From Streptomyces aurantiacus (GTDB lineage Bacteria > Actinomycetota > Actinomycetes > Streptomycetales > Streptomycetaceae): 64,000 nt of DNA. The translations under genes and the position numbers were made by a program. Positions within the stretch are counted from its first letter, which is position 1. Each line of letters begins with the position of its first letter. Of this stretch, positions 50,618-58,940 are shown one piece after another. The stretch covers positions 8,246,001 through 8,310,000 of the forward strand of contig NZ_CP114283.1 of the NCBI RefSeq assembly GCF_027107535.1, read 5' to 3'. Under the pieces are notes generated by a model that worked only from the letters and a program-made list of their open reading frames with translations, was not told the DNA's origin and made no database searches.

Positions 50618-51250
50618 ATTACCGGCAACCGGCTGACGAGCTGGGCGTTCGCCGACGCCTTTGTCGCCGAGGACGAGGCGCTGTACTGGGCCCGGGACCG
50701 GGCCCGGGAAGCAGGGCTGCGCTCGGTGTCGCCCGGCACGGGTGCCGCGCTGCGGCTTCTCGCCGCCACCGTGGACGCCAAGGCGGTCGCGGAGATCGGT
50801 ACCGGAACCGGGGTTTCCGGAATCCATCTGCTGCACGGCATGCGGCCGGACGGCGTACTGACGACCGTGGACCCGGAGCCGGAGCACCAGCAGTTCGCCC
50901 GCCAGGCCTTCCGCGCGTCGGGCTTCGCCAGCAACCGGGCCCGCTTCATTCCGGGCCGTGCGCTCGACGTCCTGCCCCGGCTCGCGGACGCGGGGTACGA
51001 CCTCGTCTTCTGCGACGGTGACCGGCTCGAATGCCTCGACTACCTCGCTGAATCGTTGCGCCTGCTGAGGTCGGGCGGGCTCGTCGTCTTCGAGGGCGTC
51101 TTCGCGAACGGGCGGACGGTGGAGTCGGGCCCGCAGCCCACCGAGGTGCTGCGGCTGCGCGAGCTGCTGCGCACGATCCGCGAGAGCCAGGAGCTGATCC
51201 CCTCGCTGCTGCCGGTCGGCGACGGCCTGCTGTGCGCGGTCAAGCGCTGA
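50618..51250 (+). CDS. SAM-dependent O-methyltransferase with apparent ATT start
   Basis: About 210 residues, class I O-methyltransferase of the catechol-OMT-like group: N-terminal TGNRLTSWAFADAFVAEDEAL, glycine-rich SAM loop VAEIGTGTGVSGIHLLHG, acidic residue in TTVDPEPEHQ, DLVFCDGDRLE and a C-terminal LLPVGDGLLCAVKR. The conserved N-terminus is upstream of any ATG, GTG or TTG: the frame is open from 50540 and the only suitably placed codon after AGGAGAGGG is ATT 50618. The next possible start (GTG 50726) would lose 36 conserved residues. M. tuberculosis Rv1220c sits at the same point relative to sigE. Substrate is unknown. Confidence 0.82.
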   Translation: MTGNRLTSWAFADAFVAEDEALYWARDRAREAGLRSVSPGTGAALRLLAATVDAKAVAEIGTGTGVSGIHLLHGMRPDGVLTTVDPEPEHQQFARQAFRASGFASNRARFIPGRALDVLPRLADAGYDLVFCDGDRLECLDYLAESLRLLRSGGLVVFEGVFANGRTVESGPQPTEVLRLRELLRTIRESQELIPSLLPVGDGLLCAVKR

Positions 51251-51376
51251 GCCGGTCTCACCCGGGCGAGCGCCGAAGCGACACCGAACCACTCTGACCT
51301 GCACCGATCCGCACCGACCTGTGCTGTCGCCGCATCCCCCACAGGGCGGCGCGGCGGCTCCGTACCCCTCGAAAGA

Positions 51377-51413
51377 CAGCTGCCCCGGCATCGCGTTGAT
51401 GCCGGGGCAGCTG
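51377..51413. terminator. Perfect bidirectional terminator
   Basis: CAGCTGCCCCGGCATC and GATGCCGGGGCAGCTG are exact 16-bp complements with a 5-nt loop, 23 bp past the DUF3117 stop (minus strand) and about 125 bp after the methyltransferase stop. Confidence 0.85.
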
Positions 51414-51435
51414 AAGGGTATGGTCGCGTTCCGCG

Positions 51436-51603
51436 TTAGCCGACGACCTTCTTGAGGGCGTCGCCGAGCGCGTCGGCCTCGTCAGGGGTCAGCTCGACGA
51501 CGAGCCGACCGCCGCCTTCGAGCGGAACGCGCATGACGATGCCCCGCCCCTCCTTGGTCACCTCGAGCGGGCCATCGCCCGTCCGCGGCTTCATGGCCGC
51601 CAT
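51436..51603 (-). CDS. DUF3117 protein
   Basis: 55-residue protein AAMKPRTGDGPLEVTKEGRGI followed by VMRVPLEGGGRLVVELTPDEAD, the complete DUF3117 family (M. tuberculosis Rv1211 is almost identical over this stretch). Function unknown. ATG 51603 is chosen over a longer frame (to 51699) because the family begins at MAAMKPRTG and AGGAAGGGG is close upstream. Single gene with its own promoter and terminator. Confidence 0.9.
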   Translation of the reverse strand: MAAMKPRTGDGPLEVTKEGRGIVMRVPLEGGGRLVVELTPDEADALGDALKKVVG

Positions 51604-51963
51604 GCTCGTTCCCCTTCCTGAAACCAGCTCATCGTCGCCGACGGCCCCACTGAAGGGCACGCGTCCACCCGTCGGACACGCGTCACCGGCATCGAACACA
51701 TTGCTTCCCAGCCATTATCCCGCATCTCAGGACCCGATGACCAACATCAGTCGGCATCGCTTGCGCAACGCAGTTGAGCAAAACCACTCAATTCGGCGAT
51801 GTGGCTGCGATACTCCGCCACTGCATGGACTTTCGGGCGCCGGAATTCTTTGACGCAGGTCACATGTACGAACGCCGCCGGTCATCGTGATCTCCGCCAT
51901 GCTGTCCTCAGACCAGTGCGTACCGACGGGTACGCCGGAGCCGCGACACCGGAGGGGACCATC
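51604..51963. other. Divergent region between DUF3117 gene and enoyl-CoA hydratase
   Basis: 360 bp without a supported gene. Minus-strand promoter candidate at 51714-51743; an inverted repeat TTGAG/CTCAA (51771-51791, 8-11 nt spacer). Rightward, the region 51930-51963 holds CGGAGGGGA ahead of the hydratase. Confidence 0.5.
51714..51743 (-). promoter_or_regulatory. Promoter candidate for DUF3117 gene
   Basis: On the minus strand TGGTCA and GATAAT are 18 bp apart, placing the start near 51706 and giving a leader of about 100 nt. Confidence 0.5.
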
Positions 51964-52770
51964 ATGGCCGACACCGTGCTCTACGAGGTGAGCGACGGAC
52001 TCGCGACGATCACGCTGAACCGCCCCGAGGCGATGAACGCGATGAACAACGAGACCAAGGTCGCCCTCCGCGAGGCGGCTCAGGCGGCAGCGGCGGACGA
52101 CTCCGTACGGGCCGTGCTGCTCACCGCGGCGGGCGACCGGGCGTTCTGTGTGGGCCAGGACCTCAAGGAACACGTCGGCGGGCTGATGACGGCGCGCGAG
52201 TCCGGCTCGGGCGGGGGTGTCATGAGCACGGTCCAGGAGCACTACAACCCGATCGTGCTGGCCCTGACCGGGGCGGCGAAGCCGGTGGTGGCCGCGGTCA
52301 ACGGTGTCGCGGCCGGCGCGGGTTTCGGGTTCGCGCTCGCCGCGGACTATCGCGTCGTCGCCGACACGGCCGCCTTCAACACGTCGTTCGCCGGTGTCGC
52401 GCTGACCGCGGACTCCGGGATCTCGTGGACGCTGCCCCGGGTCGTCGGACCCTCGCGTGCGGCTGATCTCCTGCTCTTCCCGCGCAGCATCACCGCTCAG
52501 GAGGCGTACGAGCTGGGGATCGCCAACCGCGTCGTACCGTCCGCCGACCTGGCCGCCGAGGCGGTGAAGGTGGCCCGGGGCCTGGCCGAGGGGCCCACTC
52601 TGGCGTATGCCGCGCTCAAGGAGTCCCTCGCCTACGGGCTCGCCCACTCGCTGGAGGAGACCCTGGAGAAGGAGGACGAACTGCAGACCCGGGCCGGGTC
52701 CTCCGAGGACCACATGATCGCGGTGCAGGCGTTCGTCAACAAGGAGAAGCCGAAGTACCTGGGACGGTGA
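51964..52770 (+). CDS. Enoyl-CoA hydratase/isomerase
   Basis: 268-residue crotonase-fold enzyme. VSDGLATITLNRPEAMNAMN is the N-terminal signature; the CoA oxyanion loops are AFCVGQDLKEH and VAAVNGVAAGAGFGFALAADY; FAGVALTADSG holds the second catalytic loop, where the usual Glu of hydratases is replaced by Asp/Ser-type residues, so isomerase or another activity is possible (compare PaaG-type proteins). ATG 51964 follows GGAGGGGACC. Acts on acyl-CoA in the cytosol. Pathway not revealed by neighbours. Confidence 0.9.
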   Translation: MADTVLYEVSDGLATITLNRPEAMNAMNNETKVALREAAQAAAADDSVRAVLLTAAGDRAFCVGQDLKEHVGGLMTARESGSGGGVMSTVQEHYNPIVLALTGAAKPVVAAVNGVAAGAGFGFALAADYRVVADTAAFNTSFAGVALTADSGISWTLPRVVGPSRAADLLLFPRSITAQEAYELGIANRVVPSADLAAEAVKVARGLAEGPTLAYAALKESLAYGLAHSLEETLEKEDELQTRAGSSEDHMIAVQAFVNKEKPKYLGR

Positions 52771-52841
52771 CGCTTCGCTTCGCCGGATCGGGCCGGATCA
52801 GGGGGTGCCGGCCCGGATCGGGCAGTACCGGCCCGGCGGGG

Positions 52842-52868
52842 CTGGTCGCGCGGTTCCCCGCACCCCTG
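52842..52868 (-). repeat. Dispersed repeat copy
   Basis: Minus strand reads CAGGGGTGCGGGGAACCGCG then CGACCAG; matches the copies at 40821 and 61693. It lies between the enoyl-CoA hydratase and tag genes, with CGGATCGGGC-type direct repeats just before it. Confidence 0.7.
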
Positions 52869-52888
52869 CGGGGCGCCTCCCGTGACGC

Positions 52889-53473
52889 CTATGGGGCGCC
52901 TTTCCTGGACACGCAGTCCGTCAAGTGGTCGTCGACCAGGCCGCAGGCCTGCATCAGGGCGTAGGCCGTCGTCGGGCCGACGAAGCGGATGCCGCGCTTC
53001 TTGAGGGCCTTGGAGAGGGCTGTCGACTCGTCGGTCACGGCCGGGACGTCGGACAGCCCCTTCGGGGCCGGGCGCGCGGCCGGGTCGGGGGCGAAGGACC
53101 AGATCAGTTCGTCCAGCTCGCCCGGCGTCCATTCGGCCAGTACGCGCGCGTTGGCGACGGTCGCCTCGATCTTGGCGCGGTTGCGGATGATGCCCGGGTC
53201 GGCGAGGAGGCGCTCCTTGTCGGCGTCCGTGAAGGCGGCGACGTCGGCGATCTTGAATCCGGCGAAGGCGGTGCGGAAGCCCTCGCGGCGGCGCAGGATC
53301 GTGATCCAGGACAGGCCCGACTGGAAGGCCTCCAGGCACAGCCGCTCGTACAACGCGTCGTCGCCGTGGACCGGGCGGCCCCACTCCTCGTCGTGGTACG
53401 CCACGTAGTCCTCGGCCGACAGGGCCCAGGGGCAGCGCAGTGCCCCGTCCGGGCCCGGCAGGGCGTCGCTCAC
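52889..53473 (-). CDS. tag: DNA-3-methyladenine glycosylase I
   Basis: 194-residue helix-hairpin-helix glycosylase removing 3-methyladenine. Conserved CPWALSAEDYVAYHDEEWGRP at the start, LCLEAFQSGLSWITIL, and AYALMQACGLVDDH with C-terminal zinc ligands (zinc Cys/His: CPW..., YHDEEW..., H and C in DDHLTDC). GTG 53473 overlaps the stop of the upstream DivIVA-like gene by 4 nt (GTGA), so they are coupled. M. tuberculosis tagA (Rv1210) has the same neighbour arrangement. Cytosolic repair enzyme. Confidence 0.95.
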   Translation of the reverse strand: MSDALPGPDGALRCPWALSAEDYVAYHDEEWGRPVHGDDALYERLCLEAFQSGLSWITILRRREGFRTAFAGFKIADVAAFTDADKERLLADPGIIRNRAKIEATVANARVLAEWTPGELDELIWSFAPDPAARPAPKGLSDVPAVTDESTALSKALKKRGIRFVGPTTAYALMQACGLVDDHLTDCVSRKGAP

Positions 53474-53829
53474 CGGTGGTCCTCGTCCGCGGGCTTGTCC
53501 AGGGAGGCGGCCGGGGTCGAGCGGGCGGAGCGGGCTCCGGCCAGCGCGGCCTCCAGGTCGGCGATCCGTGCGTCCCGCTCGGCCAGTTCGGCACCGAGGC
53601 GGCCCAGGGCGTCGTCCACGTCGGTCATGCGGTAGCCGCGCAGCGTCAGGGGGAAGCGCAGTGCCTCCACGTCGCCGCGGTGCAGCGGGCGGTCCGGGGG
53701 CAGCGGGTCCCGCAGGCGCTCCGGCGGCACCTCGGTGAGGGGGCCGCTGTCACCGCCCCCCACCACGGAGAGGGTCACCGCGCCGACCACGACGACGAGG
53801 GCGACGACCAGGAACAGGAACATGAACAT
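53470..53829 (-). CDS. DivIVA-domain-like membrane protein
   Basis: 119-residue protein: one N-terminal transmembrane helix (MFMFLFLVVALVVVVGAVTLSV), then a DivIVA-type repeat RFPLTLRGYRMTDVDDALGRL and a short coiled coil (LAERDARIADLEAALA). The repeat is like the DivIVA domain found in cell-division and polarity proteins. ATG 53829 is the most likely start; a GTG at 53844 adds five residues. Coupled to tag by a GTGA overlap. Function unknown. Confidence 0.83.
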   Translation of the reverse strand: MFMFLFLVVALVVVVGAVTLSVVGGGDSGPLTEVPPERLRDPLPPDRPLHRGDVEALRFPLTLRGYRMTDVDDALGRLGAELAERDARIADLEAALAGARSARSTPAASLDKPADEDHR

Positions 53830-53978
53830 CTCTGAGGTCCCCACGCATCGATGCCGACGCGGGGCGCGCCGACGCGGAAAGTGTCAGGCACCGATCGTGC
53901 CATGCCGCTCCGACGGTTAGGGTCACAGGCGGCGGAACGGCGACATCCGCTGTCGGCTACCGGGAGAGGTCACAGGGG

Positions 53979-54839
53979 ATGCTCAGGCTGGGCAGGCGCG
54001 AGTTCGGCGCGCACGAGCCGGTGATCATGGCGATCGTGAACCGGACCCCGGACTCCTTCTACGACCAGGGGGCCACCTTCCGCGACGAGCCTGCACTCGC
54101 GCGCGTGGAGCAGGCGGTGGCCGAGGGTGCCGCCATCATCGACATCGGGGGCGTCAAGGCCGGGCCGGGCGAGGAGGTCACGGCCGAGGAGGAGGCGCGG
54201 CGGACCGTCGGGTTCGTCGCCGAGGTGCGGCGCCGCTTCCCCGACGTGGTCATCAGCGTCGACACGTGGCGGCACGAGGTGGGCGAGGCCGTGTGCGAGG
54301 CGGGCGCGGACCTGCTCAACGACGCGTGGGGCGGGGTCGATCCGCGGCTCGCGGAGGTCGCCGGGCGGTACGGGGTGGGCCTCGTGTGCACGCACGCCGG
54401 TGAGACCCAGCCCCGGACGCGTCCCCACCGCATCGCGTACGACGACGTCATGGCGGACATCCTGCGGGTGACGTCGGCGCTGGCCGAGCGGGCCGTGGCG
54501 GCCGGGGTGCCGCGGGAGTCGGTGCTCATCGATCCCGGGCACGACTTCGGCAAGAACACGCGGCACAGCCTCGAGGCCACGCGGCGGCTCGGGGAGATGG
54601 TCGAGACCGGGTGGCCCGTGCTGGTCTCCCTGTCCAACAAGGACTTCGTGGGAGAGACGCTCGACCGGCCGGTGAAGGAGCGGGTGATCGGCACGCTCGC
54701 GACGACCGCCGTGTCCGCGTGGCTGGGGGCCCAGGTGTACCGGGTCCACGAGGTGGCCGAGACGCGTCAGGTGCTGGACATGGTGACGTCGATCGCCGGG
54801 CACCGGCCACCGGCGGTGGCCCGGCGGGGACTGGCGTAG
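53979..54839 (+). CDS. folP: Dihydropteroate synthase paralogue (FolP2-like)
   Basis: 286-residue TIM-barrel protein of the dihydropteroate synthase family. It reads IMAIVNRTPDSFYDQGATF, DIGGVKAGPGEEV, VISVDTWRHEV, DLLNDAWGG, LIDPGHDFGK and LVSLSNKDFVG. The classic FolP1 motifs (NVTPDSFSDGG, GGESTRPG) are changed; the NRTPDSFYDQG form is that of mycobacterial FolP2 (Rv1207), which is reported not to be a functional dihydropteroate synthase. So folate synthesis is doubtful. ATG 53979 with GGGAGAGG 9-10 nt upstream. Next on the plus strand is a terminator; the gene is divergent from the DivIVA-like gene. Confidence 0.88.
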   Translation: MLRLGRREFGAHEPVIMAIVNRTPDSFYDQGATFRDEPALARVEQAVAEGAAIIDIGGVKAGPGEEVTAEEEARRTVGFVAEVRRRFPDVVISVDTWRHEVGEAVCEAGADLLNDAWGGVDPRLAEVAGRYGVGLVCTHAGETQPRTRPHRIAYDDVMADILRVTSALAERAVAAGVPRESVLIDPGHDFGKNTRHSLEATRRLGEMVETGWPVLVSLSNKDFVGETLDRPVKERVIGTLATTAVSAWLGAQVYRVHEVAETRQVLDMVTSIAGHRPPAVARRGLA

Positions 54840-54845
54840 AGCCCG

Positions 54846-54882
54846 GTCCCGCCCCCGCCCGCCACGCCCCGGTGGGCGGGAC
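54846..54882. terminator. Hairpin after folP2-like gene
   Basis: GTCCCGCCC and GGGCGGGAC pair perfectly (9 bp) with a 19-nt GC-rich loop, between two convergent stop codons. Confidence 0.65.
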
Positions 54883-54902
54883 GGGCGAGGGAAGAGGCCG
54901 TG

Positions 54903-55661
54903 CTACCTCCCCGCCTCCTTCGACACCAGGGCCACCGCCTCGTCCACGTCGTCCGTGAGGTGGAACAGCAGCAGGTCCTTCTCCGAGGCCTTGCCCTGGG
55001 CGATCAGGGTGTTCTTCAGCCAGTCCACCAGCCCGCCCCAGTACTCCGTACCGAAGAGCACGATCGGGAAGCTGGTCACCTTCTGGGTCTGCACGAGGGT
55101 GAGGGCCTCGAAGAGCTCGTCGAGGGTGCCGAGCCCGCCGGGAAGGACCACGAACCCCTGCGCGTACTTCACGAACATCATCTTGCGGACGAAGAAGTAG
55201 CGGAAGTTGAGGCCGATGTCGACGTACTGGTTGAGCCCCTGCTCGAAGGGCAGCTCGATGCCGAGGCCGACGGAGATGCCCTTCGCCTCGCAGGCGCCCT
55301 TGTTGGCGGCCTCCATGGCACCGGGGCCGCCGCCCGTGATCACGGCGAAGCCCGCCTCGACCAGTCCACGGCCCAGCGCGACCCCCGCCTCGTACTCGGG
55401 AGAGTCCGCCGGCGTGCGCGCCGAGCCGAACACGCTGATCGCGGGCGGGAGTTCGGCCAGTGTGCCGAAGCCCTCGATGAACTCCGACTGGATACGCAGG
55501 ACCCGCCAGGGATCGGTGTGCACCCAGTCCGAGGGTCCGCCGGCGTCCAGCAGGCGCTGGTCCGTCGTACTCGCCTGCACCTGCTCCCGCCTGCGCAGCA
55601 CGGGGCCCAGCCGCTGCTCCTCCGGTGGCTGCTTGCTGCCCTCGGGGTTGCCGGTAGCCAT
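54903..55661 (-). CDS. LOG-family protein (TIGR00730)
   Basis: 252-residue Rossmann-fold lysine-decarboxylase-like LOG protein, a phosphoribohydrolase/nucleotide hydrolase in related proteins. Signature PGGLGTLDELFEALT, preceded by ISVFGSARTP, GGGPGAMEAANKGA and VRKMMFVKYAQGFVVLPGG. ATG 55661 follows GGAGGG. M. tuberculosis Rv1205 is the positional homologue. Cytokinin-type activation activity is known in some members; here only nucleotide hydrolysis can be guessed. Confidence 0.92.
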   Translation of the reverse strand: MATGNPEGSKQPPEEQRLGPVLRRREQVQASTTDQRLLDAGGPSDWVHTDPWRVLRIQSEFIEGFGTLAELPPAISVFGSARTPADSPEYEAGVALGRGLVEAGFAVITGGGPGAMEAANKGACEAKGISVGLGIELPFEQGLNQYVDIGLNFRYFFVRKMMFVKYAQGFVVLPGGLGTLDELFEALTLVQTQKVTSFPIVLFGTEYWGGLVDWLKNTLIAQGKASEKDLLLFHLTDDVDEAVALVSKEAGR

Positions 55662-55783
55662 ATCCGCTCCCTCCGCTTGGCGATCGTTCTTCCTCAGCGT
55701 AGATCTACGCGGGTCAAGGAGGGGGGAAGCGGGCATGTCCGCCACGAACCGCCACGGCACGGCCGCCGGACCGGGAGGCCGGG

Positions 55784-56863
55784 TCAGGCAGTCAGCCAGG
55801 CCCTCAGCCGCTCCTCGCCCGCCAGGATCTTCCCTGTTTCGACATGTTCGTCCCGCTTGTGTGCCAAGTGCGGATTGCCGGGCCCGTAGTTGACGGCCGG
55901 AACACCGAGGGCACTGAAGCGGGAGACGTCGGTCCAGCCGAACTTGGGCTGCGGGGTGCCCCCGACGGCCTCGATGAAGGCGGCCGCGGCCGGGTGGGAC
56001 AGGCCGGGCAGCGCCGCGCCGCTGTGGTCGTCGACGACGAACTCGTCGACACCGCAGTCGGCGAAGACCTCACGGACGTGGGCGAGTGCCTCCTCCTCGC
56101 CGCGGTCCGGCGCGTAACGGAAGTTGACGGTCACCACGCACTCGTCGGGGATGACGTTGCCCGCCACCCCGCCCGAGATCCCGACGGCGTTCAGACCCTC
56201 GCGGTACTCGAGGCCGTCGATGACCGGGCGGCGCGGCTCGTAGGAGGCGAGGCGCGCGAGGATCGGGGAGGCCGCGTGGATGGCGTTGGAGCCCATCCAG
56301 CCGCGCGCGGAGTGCGCCCGCTCGCCCTTCGTCCGCAGCAGCACCCGCAGGGTTCCCTGGCAGCCGCCCTCGACCTGTCCGTCGGACGGCTCCAGCAGGA
56401 CCGCGAAGTCGCCCGCCAGCCAGTCGGGGTGGGCCTCGGCCACATGCCTGAGGCCGTTCAGGTGCGCGGCGACCTCTTCGTTGTCGTAGAAGACGAAGGT
56501 GAGGTCCCGGTTGGGGGCCGGCACCGTGGCCGCGATCCGCAGCTGCACCGCGACGCCCGACTTCATGTCGCAGGTGCCGCAGCCCCAGAGCACGCCGTTC
56601 TCGTCCAGCCGTGAGGGCACGTTGTCCGCGATGGGCACCGTGTCGATGTGTCCGGCCAGGATCACGCGCTCGGCCCGGCCCAGGTTCGTCCGCGCGACGA
56701 CGTTGTTGCCGTACCGGTCGACCGTGAGGTGCGGCAGGCCGCGCAGGGCGGTCTCGACGGCGTCGGCGAGGGGCTTCTCGGTGCCGCTCTCCGAGGGGAA
56801 GTCGACGAGCTGCGCGGTGAGCCGGGCGGCGTCCAGGGTGAGGTCAAGCGGGGTGTCGGCCAT
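55784..56863 (-). CDS. dapE: Succinyl-diaminopimelate desuccinylase
   Basis: 359-residue M20 zinc enzyme of the lysine/meso-diaminopimelate pathway. HIDTVPIADN supplies the first ligands (His, Asp), GCGTCDMKSGVAV the bridging Asp, VFYDNEEVAA the catalytic Glu pair, and a C-terminal NYGPGNPHLAHKRDEHV contains a last His. FPSESGTEKPLADAV near the N-terminus fits DapE rather than other M20 enzymes. ATG 56863. Upstream 186 bp divergent with a membrane protein gene; downstream is the LOG gene. DapC lies about 3 kb away. M. tuberculosis dapE (Rv1202) has the same surroundings. Confidence 0.95.
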   Translation of the reverse strand: MADTPLDLTLDAARLTAQLVDFPSESGTEKPLADAVETALRGLPHLTVDRYGNNVVARTNLGRAERVILAGHIDTVPIADNVPSRLDENGVLWGCGTCDMKSGVAVQLRIAATVPAPNRDLTFVFYDNEEVAAHLNGLRHVAEAHPDWLAGDFAVLLEPSDGQVEGGCQGTLRVLLRTKGERAHSARGWMGSNAIHAASPILARLASYEPRRPVIDGLEYREGLNAVGISGGVAGNVIPDECVVTVNFRYAPDRGEEEALAHVREVFADCGVDEFVVDDHSGAALPGLSHPAAAAFIEAVGGTPQPKFGWTDVSRFSALGVPAVNYGPGNPHLAHKRDEHVETGKILAGEERLRAWLTA

Positions 56864-57049
56864 GCCGTCGACCCTAACGCGCCGGACCGTACGGGCCTCC
56901 CCGGCCCGGAGCCCGCCGCGGCCCCGGCGCCGCCACCGGACCTGCCCCCGGATCCCGCACCGGGCCTGTCACCGGACTGATGGCGTCGTCCCGCCGGCTT
57001 GTCCACAACCTCACAGAGCGCCGACCGTACTCTCCAGTACCTTGTACGG

Positions 57050-58027
57050 GTGCCAGAGCCGTCCACCACTCCAGCCACCCCCGTGCGCCGCGGTCGCTTC
57101 CTCCGTTTCGGATCGGCCCTCGTCGTTCTGCTCGGCGTCGCGGCGTACCTCACCGTGCAGTACCTGACCGGAGGGACCGGGGTGCCCAAGTGCACGGTGG
57201 TCTCGGGCAGAGGCGACGGCGCGTCGTACGAGTTCACGGCGGAACAGGCGGTGAACGCGGCGACGATCTCCGCGGTCGGCGCCAACCGCCGCATGCCCGA
57301 GCGGGCCGTCACGATCGCTCTCGCGACAGCGCTCCAGGAGTCCGCCCTGCGCAACATCAGCCATGGCGACCGCGATTCACTGGGGCTCTTCCAGCAGCGG
57401 CCCTCGCAGGGCTGGGGCACCGAGAAGGAGATCATGGACCCGACGTACGCGGCGGGTGAGTTCTACGAACACCTGGGCAAGGTGCCGGACTACACACGGC
57501 TGCCGCTCACCGTCGCCGCCCAGCGCGTCCAGCGCAGCGGCTACCCGGAGGCGTACGCGAAGCACGAGCCGGACGCGACGCTGCTCGCGGCGGCCCTGAC
57601 CGGGCGCGCCGCCGCCACGCTAACCTGCGAGGGCCGCCCGGACACCCGTGCCGGCGGCCCGGAGGCGGTGCGCACGGCGCTCGTACGGGACTTCGGACGT
57701 GGGGTGTTCCAGGAGGCGGGCGCCGAGGTGGCCGCCACCCCGTCCGCCGCGAGCCCGGCCTCCCCGTCCACCGGGGCGAGCGGCTCGGGCAGTGCGCGCA
57801 CGGTGACCGTGCCCGTCCCGAAGACCTCGGCCGCCGGAGGCGGGGAGCGGCAGCGCGGCTGGGCCCTCGCGCACTGGGCGGTGGCCAACTCCTCGGCGCT
57901 GCACCTCGAGCGGGTCTCGTACGCGGGCCGGGTGTGGACGGCGGGGAACACCCGGAGCGAGTGGCGGGACGACGACTCGGTCTCCCGGAACTCCACGGGC
58001 GAAGTCCGAATCGTCACTGGGCAGTAG
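57050..58027 (+). CDS. Membrane-anchored cell-wall protein
   Basis: 325-residue protein with an N-terminal basic leader and one transmembrane helix (FLRFGSALVVLLGVAAYLTV) and a soluble outside part. The region ALATALQESALRNISHGDRDSLGLFQQRPSQGWGTEKEIMDP resembles lytic-transglycosylase or NlpC-associated proteins in using a catalytic Glu (QES), but other catalytic residues are not evident to me. Ser/Pro-rich linker at residues 220-260. GTG 57050 fits the membrane anchor; a TTG at 56999 adds residues from promoter-like DNA. A wall-related role is inferred. Confidence 0.75.
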   Translation: MPEPSTTPATPVRRGRFLRFGSALVVLLGVAAYLTVQYLTGGTGVPKCTVVSGRGDGASYEFTAEQAVNAATISAVGANRRMPERAVTIALATALQESALRNISHGDRDSLGLFQQRPSQGWGTEKEIMDPTYAAGEFYEHLGKVPDYTRLPLTVAAQRVQRSGYPEAYAKHEPDATLLAAALTGRAAATLTCEGRPDTRAGGPEAVRTALVRDFGRGVFQEAGAEVAATPSAASPASPSTGASGSGSARTVTVPVPKTSAAGGGERQRGWALAHWAVANSSALHLERVSYAGRVWTAGNTRSEWRDDDSVSRNSTGEVRIVTGQ

Positions 58028-58391
58028 TACGGACGATCACCCGTTGGGGTCACTCCCGGCGCGCCATGTCGACGGCTCGCCCCGATTTTCCCCCGGCCTG
58101 CGCCGCTCCTGTCCCGTGCACGGCAAATCCCTTGGGAACAAAGGGCCGTAGGGATTCGACGGACTTTCCCACCGGGTGTTCTTTGCCCGGGTTTCTCCAC
58201 AGCCGATAATGCGACGCATTACCAACTCTTTACGTTGGGGCACCGCAACCTTCGCGGACTTCGAGCGGTAGTCACTGCGTCCGAGCCCGGAACGATCAAC
58301 AGCCGGTCGATCGACAGCAGTCCGACAGCCAGTCGGTCAACTGCCGGGCACGGCGGAACACTTCATCGTTCTCTTCCGTCAAAGGAGCACC
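58028..58391. other. 364-bp region upstream of small secreted protein
   Basis: No gene is supported. Contains TAATGCG-A-CGCATTA (58207-58221), a 7-1-7 palindrome, and CCAAC/GTTGG (58223-58239) immediately after. AT-rich segments at 58150-58240 probably include the promoter. The remainder (58250-58390) is a leader with AAAGGAG before the ATG. Confidence 0.55.
58207..58221. promoter_or_regulatory. Palindromic operator candidate
   Basis: TAATGCG and CGCATTA flank one base. Such symmetric sites are typical of dimeric repressors. It is 171 bp ahead of the small secreted protein's ATG. Confidence 0.5.
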
Positions 58392-58829
58392 ATGTCCCTC
58401 CCCCTGACCCGTCGGATCGCCCGTACCGCGCTGCTCATCGCAGCGGGAGTGGCGCCCGTGGTCGGTGCGGCCGGCTCCGCGAGCGCGGCCGCGCTGCCGG
58501 CCACCCCCGACCTCGGCGGGGTGACCGCGCTGGACACCGCGGGTACCACCGTCGACGGCGCCGCACAGAACGCCACCGGCCTGGCCGGCAACACGGGCGG
58601 CAAGGCCGTGAAGAAGGCCGTCCCGACCGCGGGCAAGACGGGCGGCAAGGCCGTCAAGACCGCGACGCCCGCCGCGCAGAAGACCGCCGGGGACGTCGCC
58701 GGGACCACGGGTGACGTGCTCGGTGACACCGCGGGATCCGCCACCGGCGGGGGCCTGCCGACCGACGCGGTCTCCAAGGGCGGGCTGCCGACCGAGCAGC
58801 TCCCGCTGAAGGGCCTGCCCCTCGGCTAG
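58392..58829 (+). CDS. Small secreted Ala/Gly/Thr/Lys-rich protein
   Basis: 145-residue protein with a signal peptide (MSLPLTRRIARTALLIAAGV ... GSASAAA). The mature part is low-complexity with GNTGGKAVKKAVPTAGKTGG and KTGGKAVKTATPAAQKTAG repeats, basic then neutral, and ends GLPTEQLPLKGLPLG. AAAGGAGCACC lies directly before ATG 58392. Such small secreted Streptomyces proteins are often annotated only as ATP-binding or hypothetical; no function can be given. Ends at a strong terminator. Confidence 0.8.
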   Translation: MSLPLTRRIARTALLIAAGVAPVVGAAGSASAAALPATPDLGGVTALDTAGTTVDGAAQNATGLAGNTGGKAVKKAVPTAGKTGGKAVKTATPAAQKTAGDVAGTTGDVLGDTAGSATGGGLPTDAVSKGGLPTEQLPLKGLPLG

Positions 58830-58846
58830 TCACCGGGACGGCACGG

Positions 58847-58881
58847 CGAAGGGGCCCAGGGAGTTTCCCTGGGCCCCTTCG
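58847..58881. terminator. Perfect 16-bp terminator
   Basis: CGAAGGGGCCCAGGGA and TCCCTGGGCCCCTTCG with a 3-nt loop, 17 bp past the small secreted protein stop. It also faces the end of dapC. Confidence 0.85.
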
Positions 58882-58940
58882 CCCGTGTCCGGCGGGTCCG
58901 GCCCCGGGGCCCGCGGGAAGGGGCGCCGGTAAGGACTTCC

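Noticed and set aside
52771..52888. CRISPR-like or satellite repeats before tag
   Set aside because: CGGATCGGGC repeats are few, irregular and without spacers; the rest is a dispersed repeat copy.
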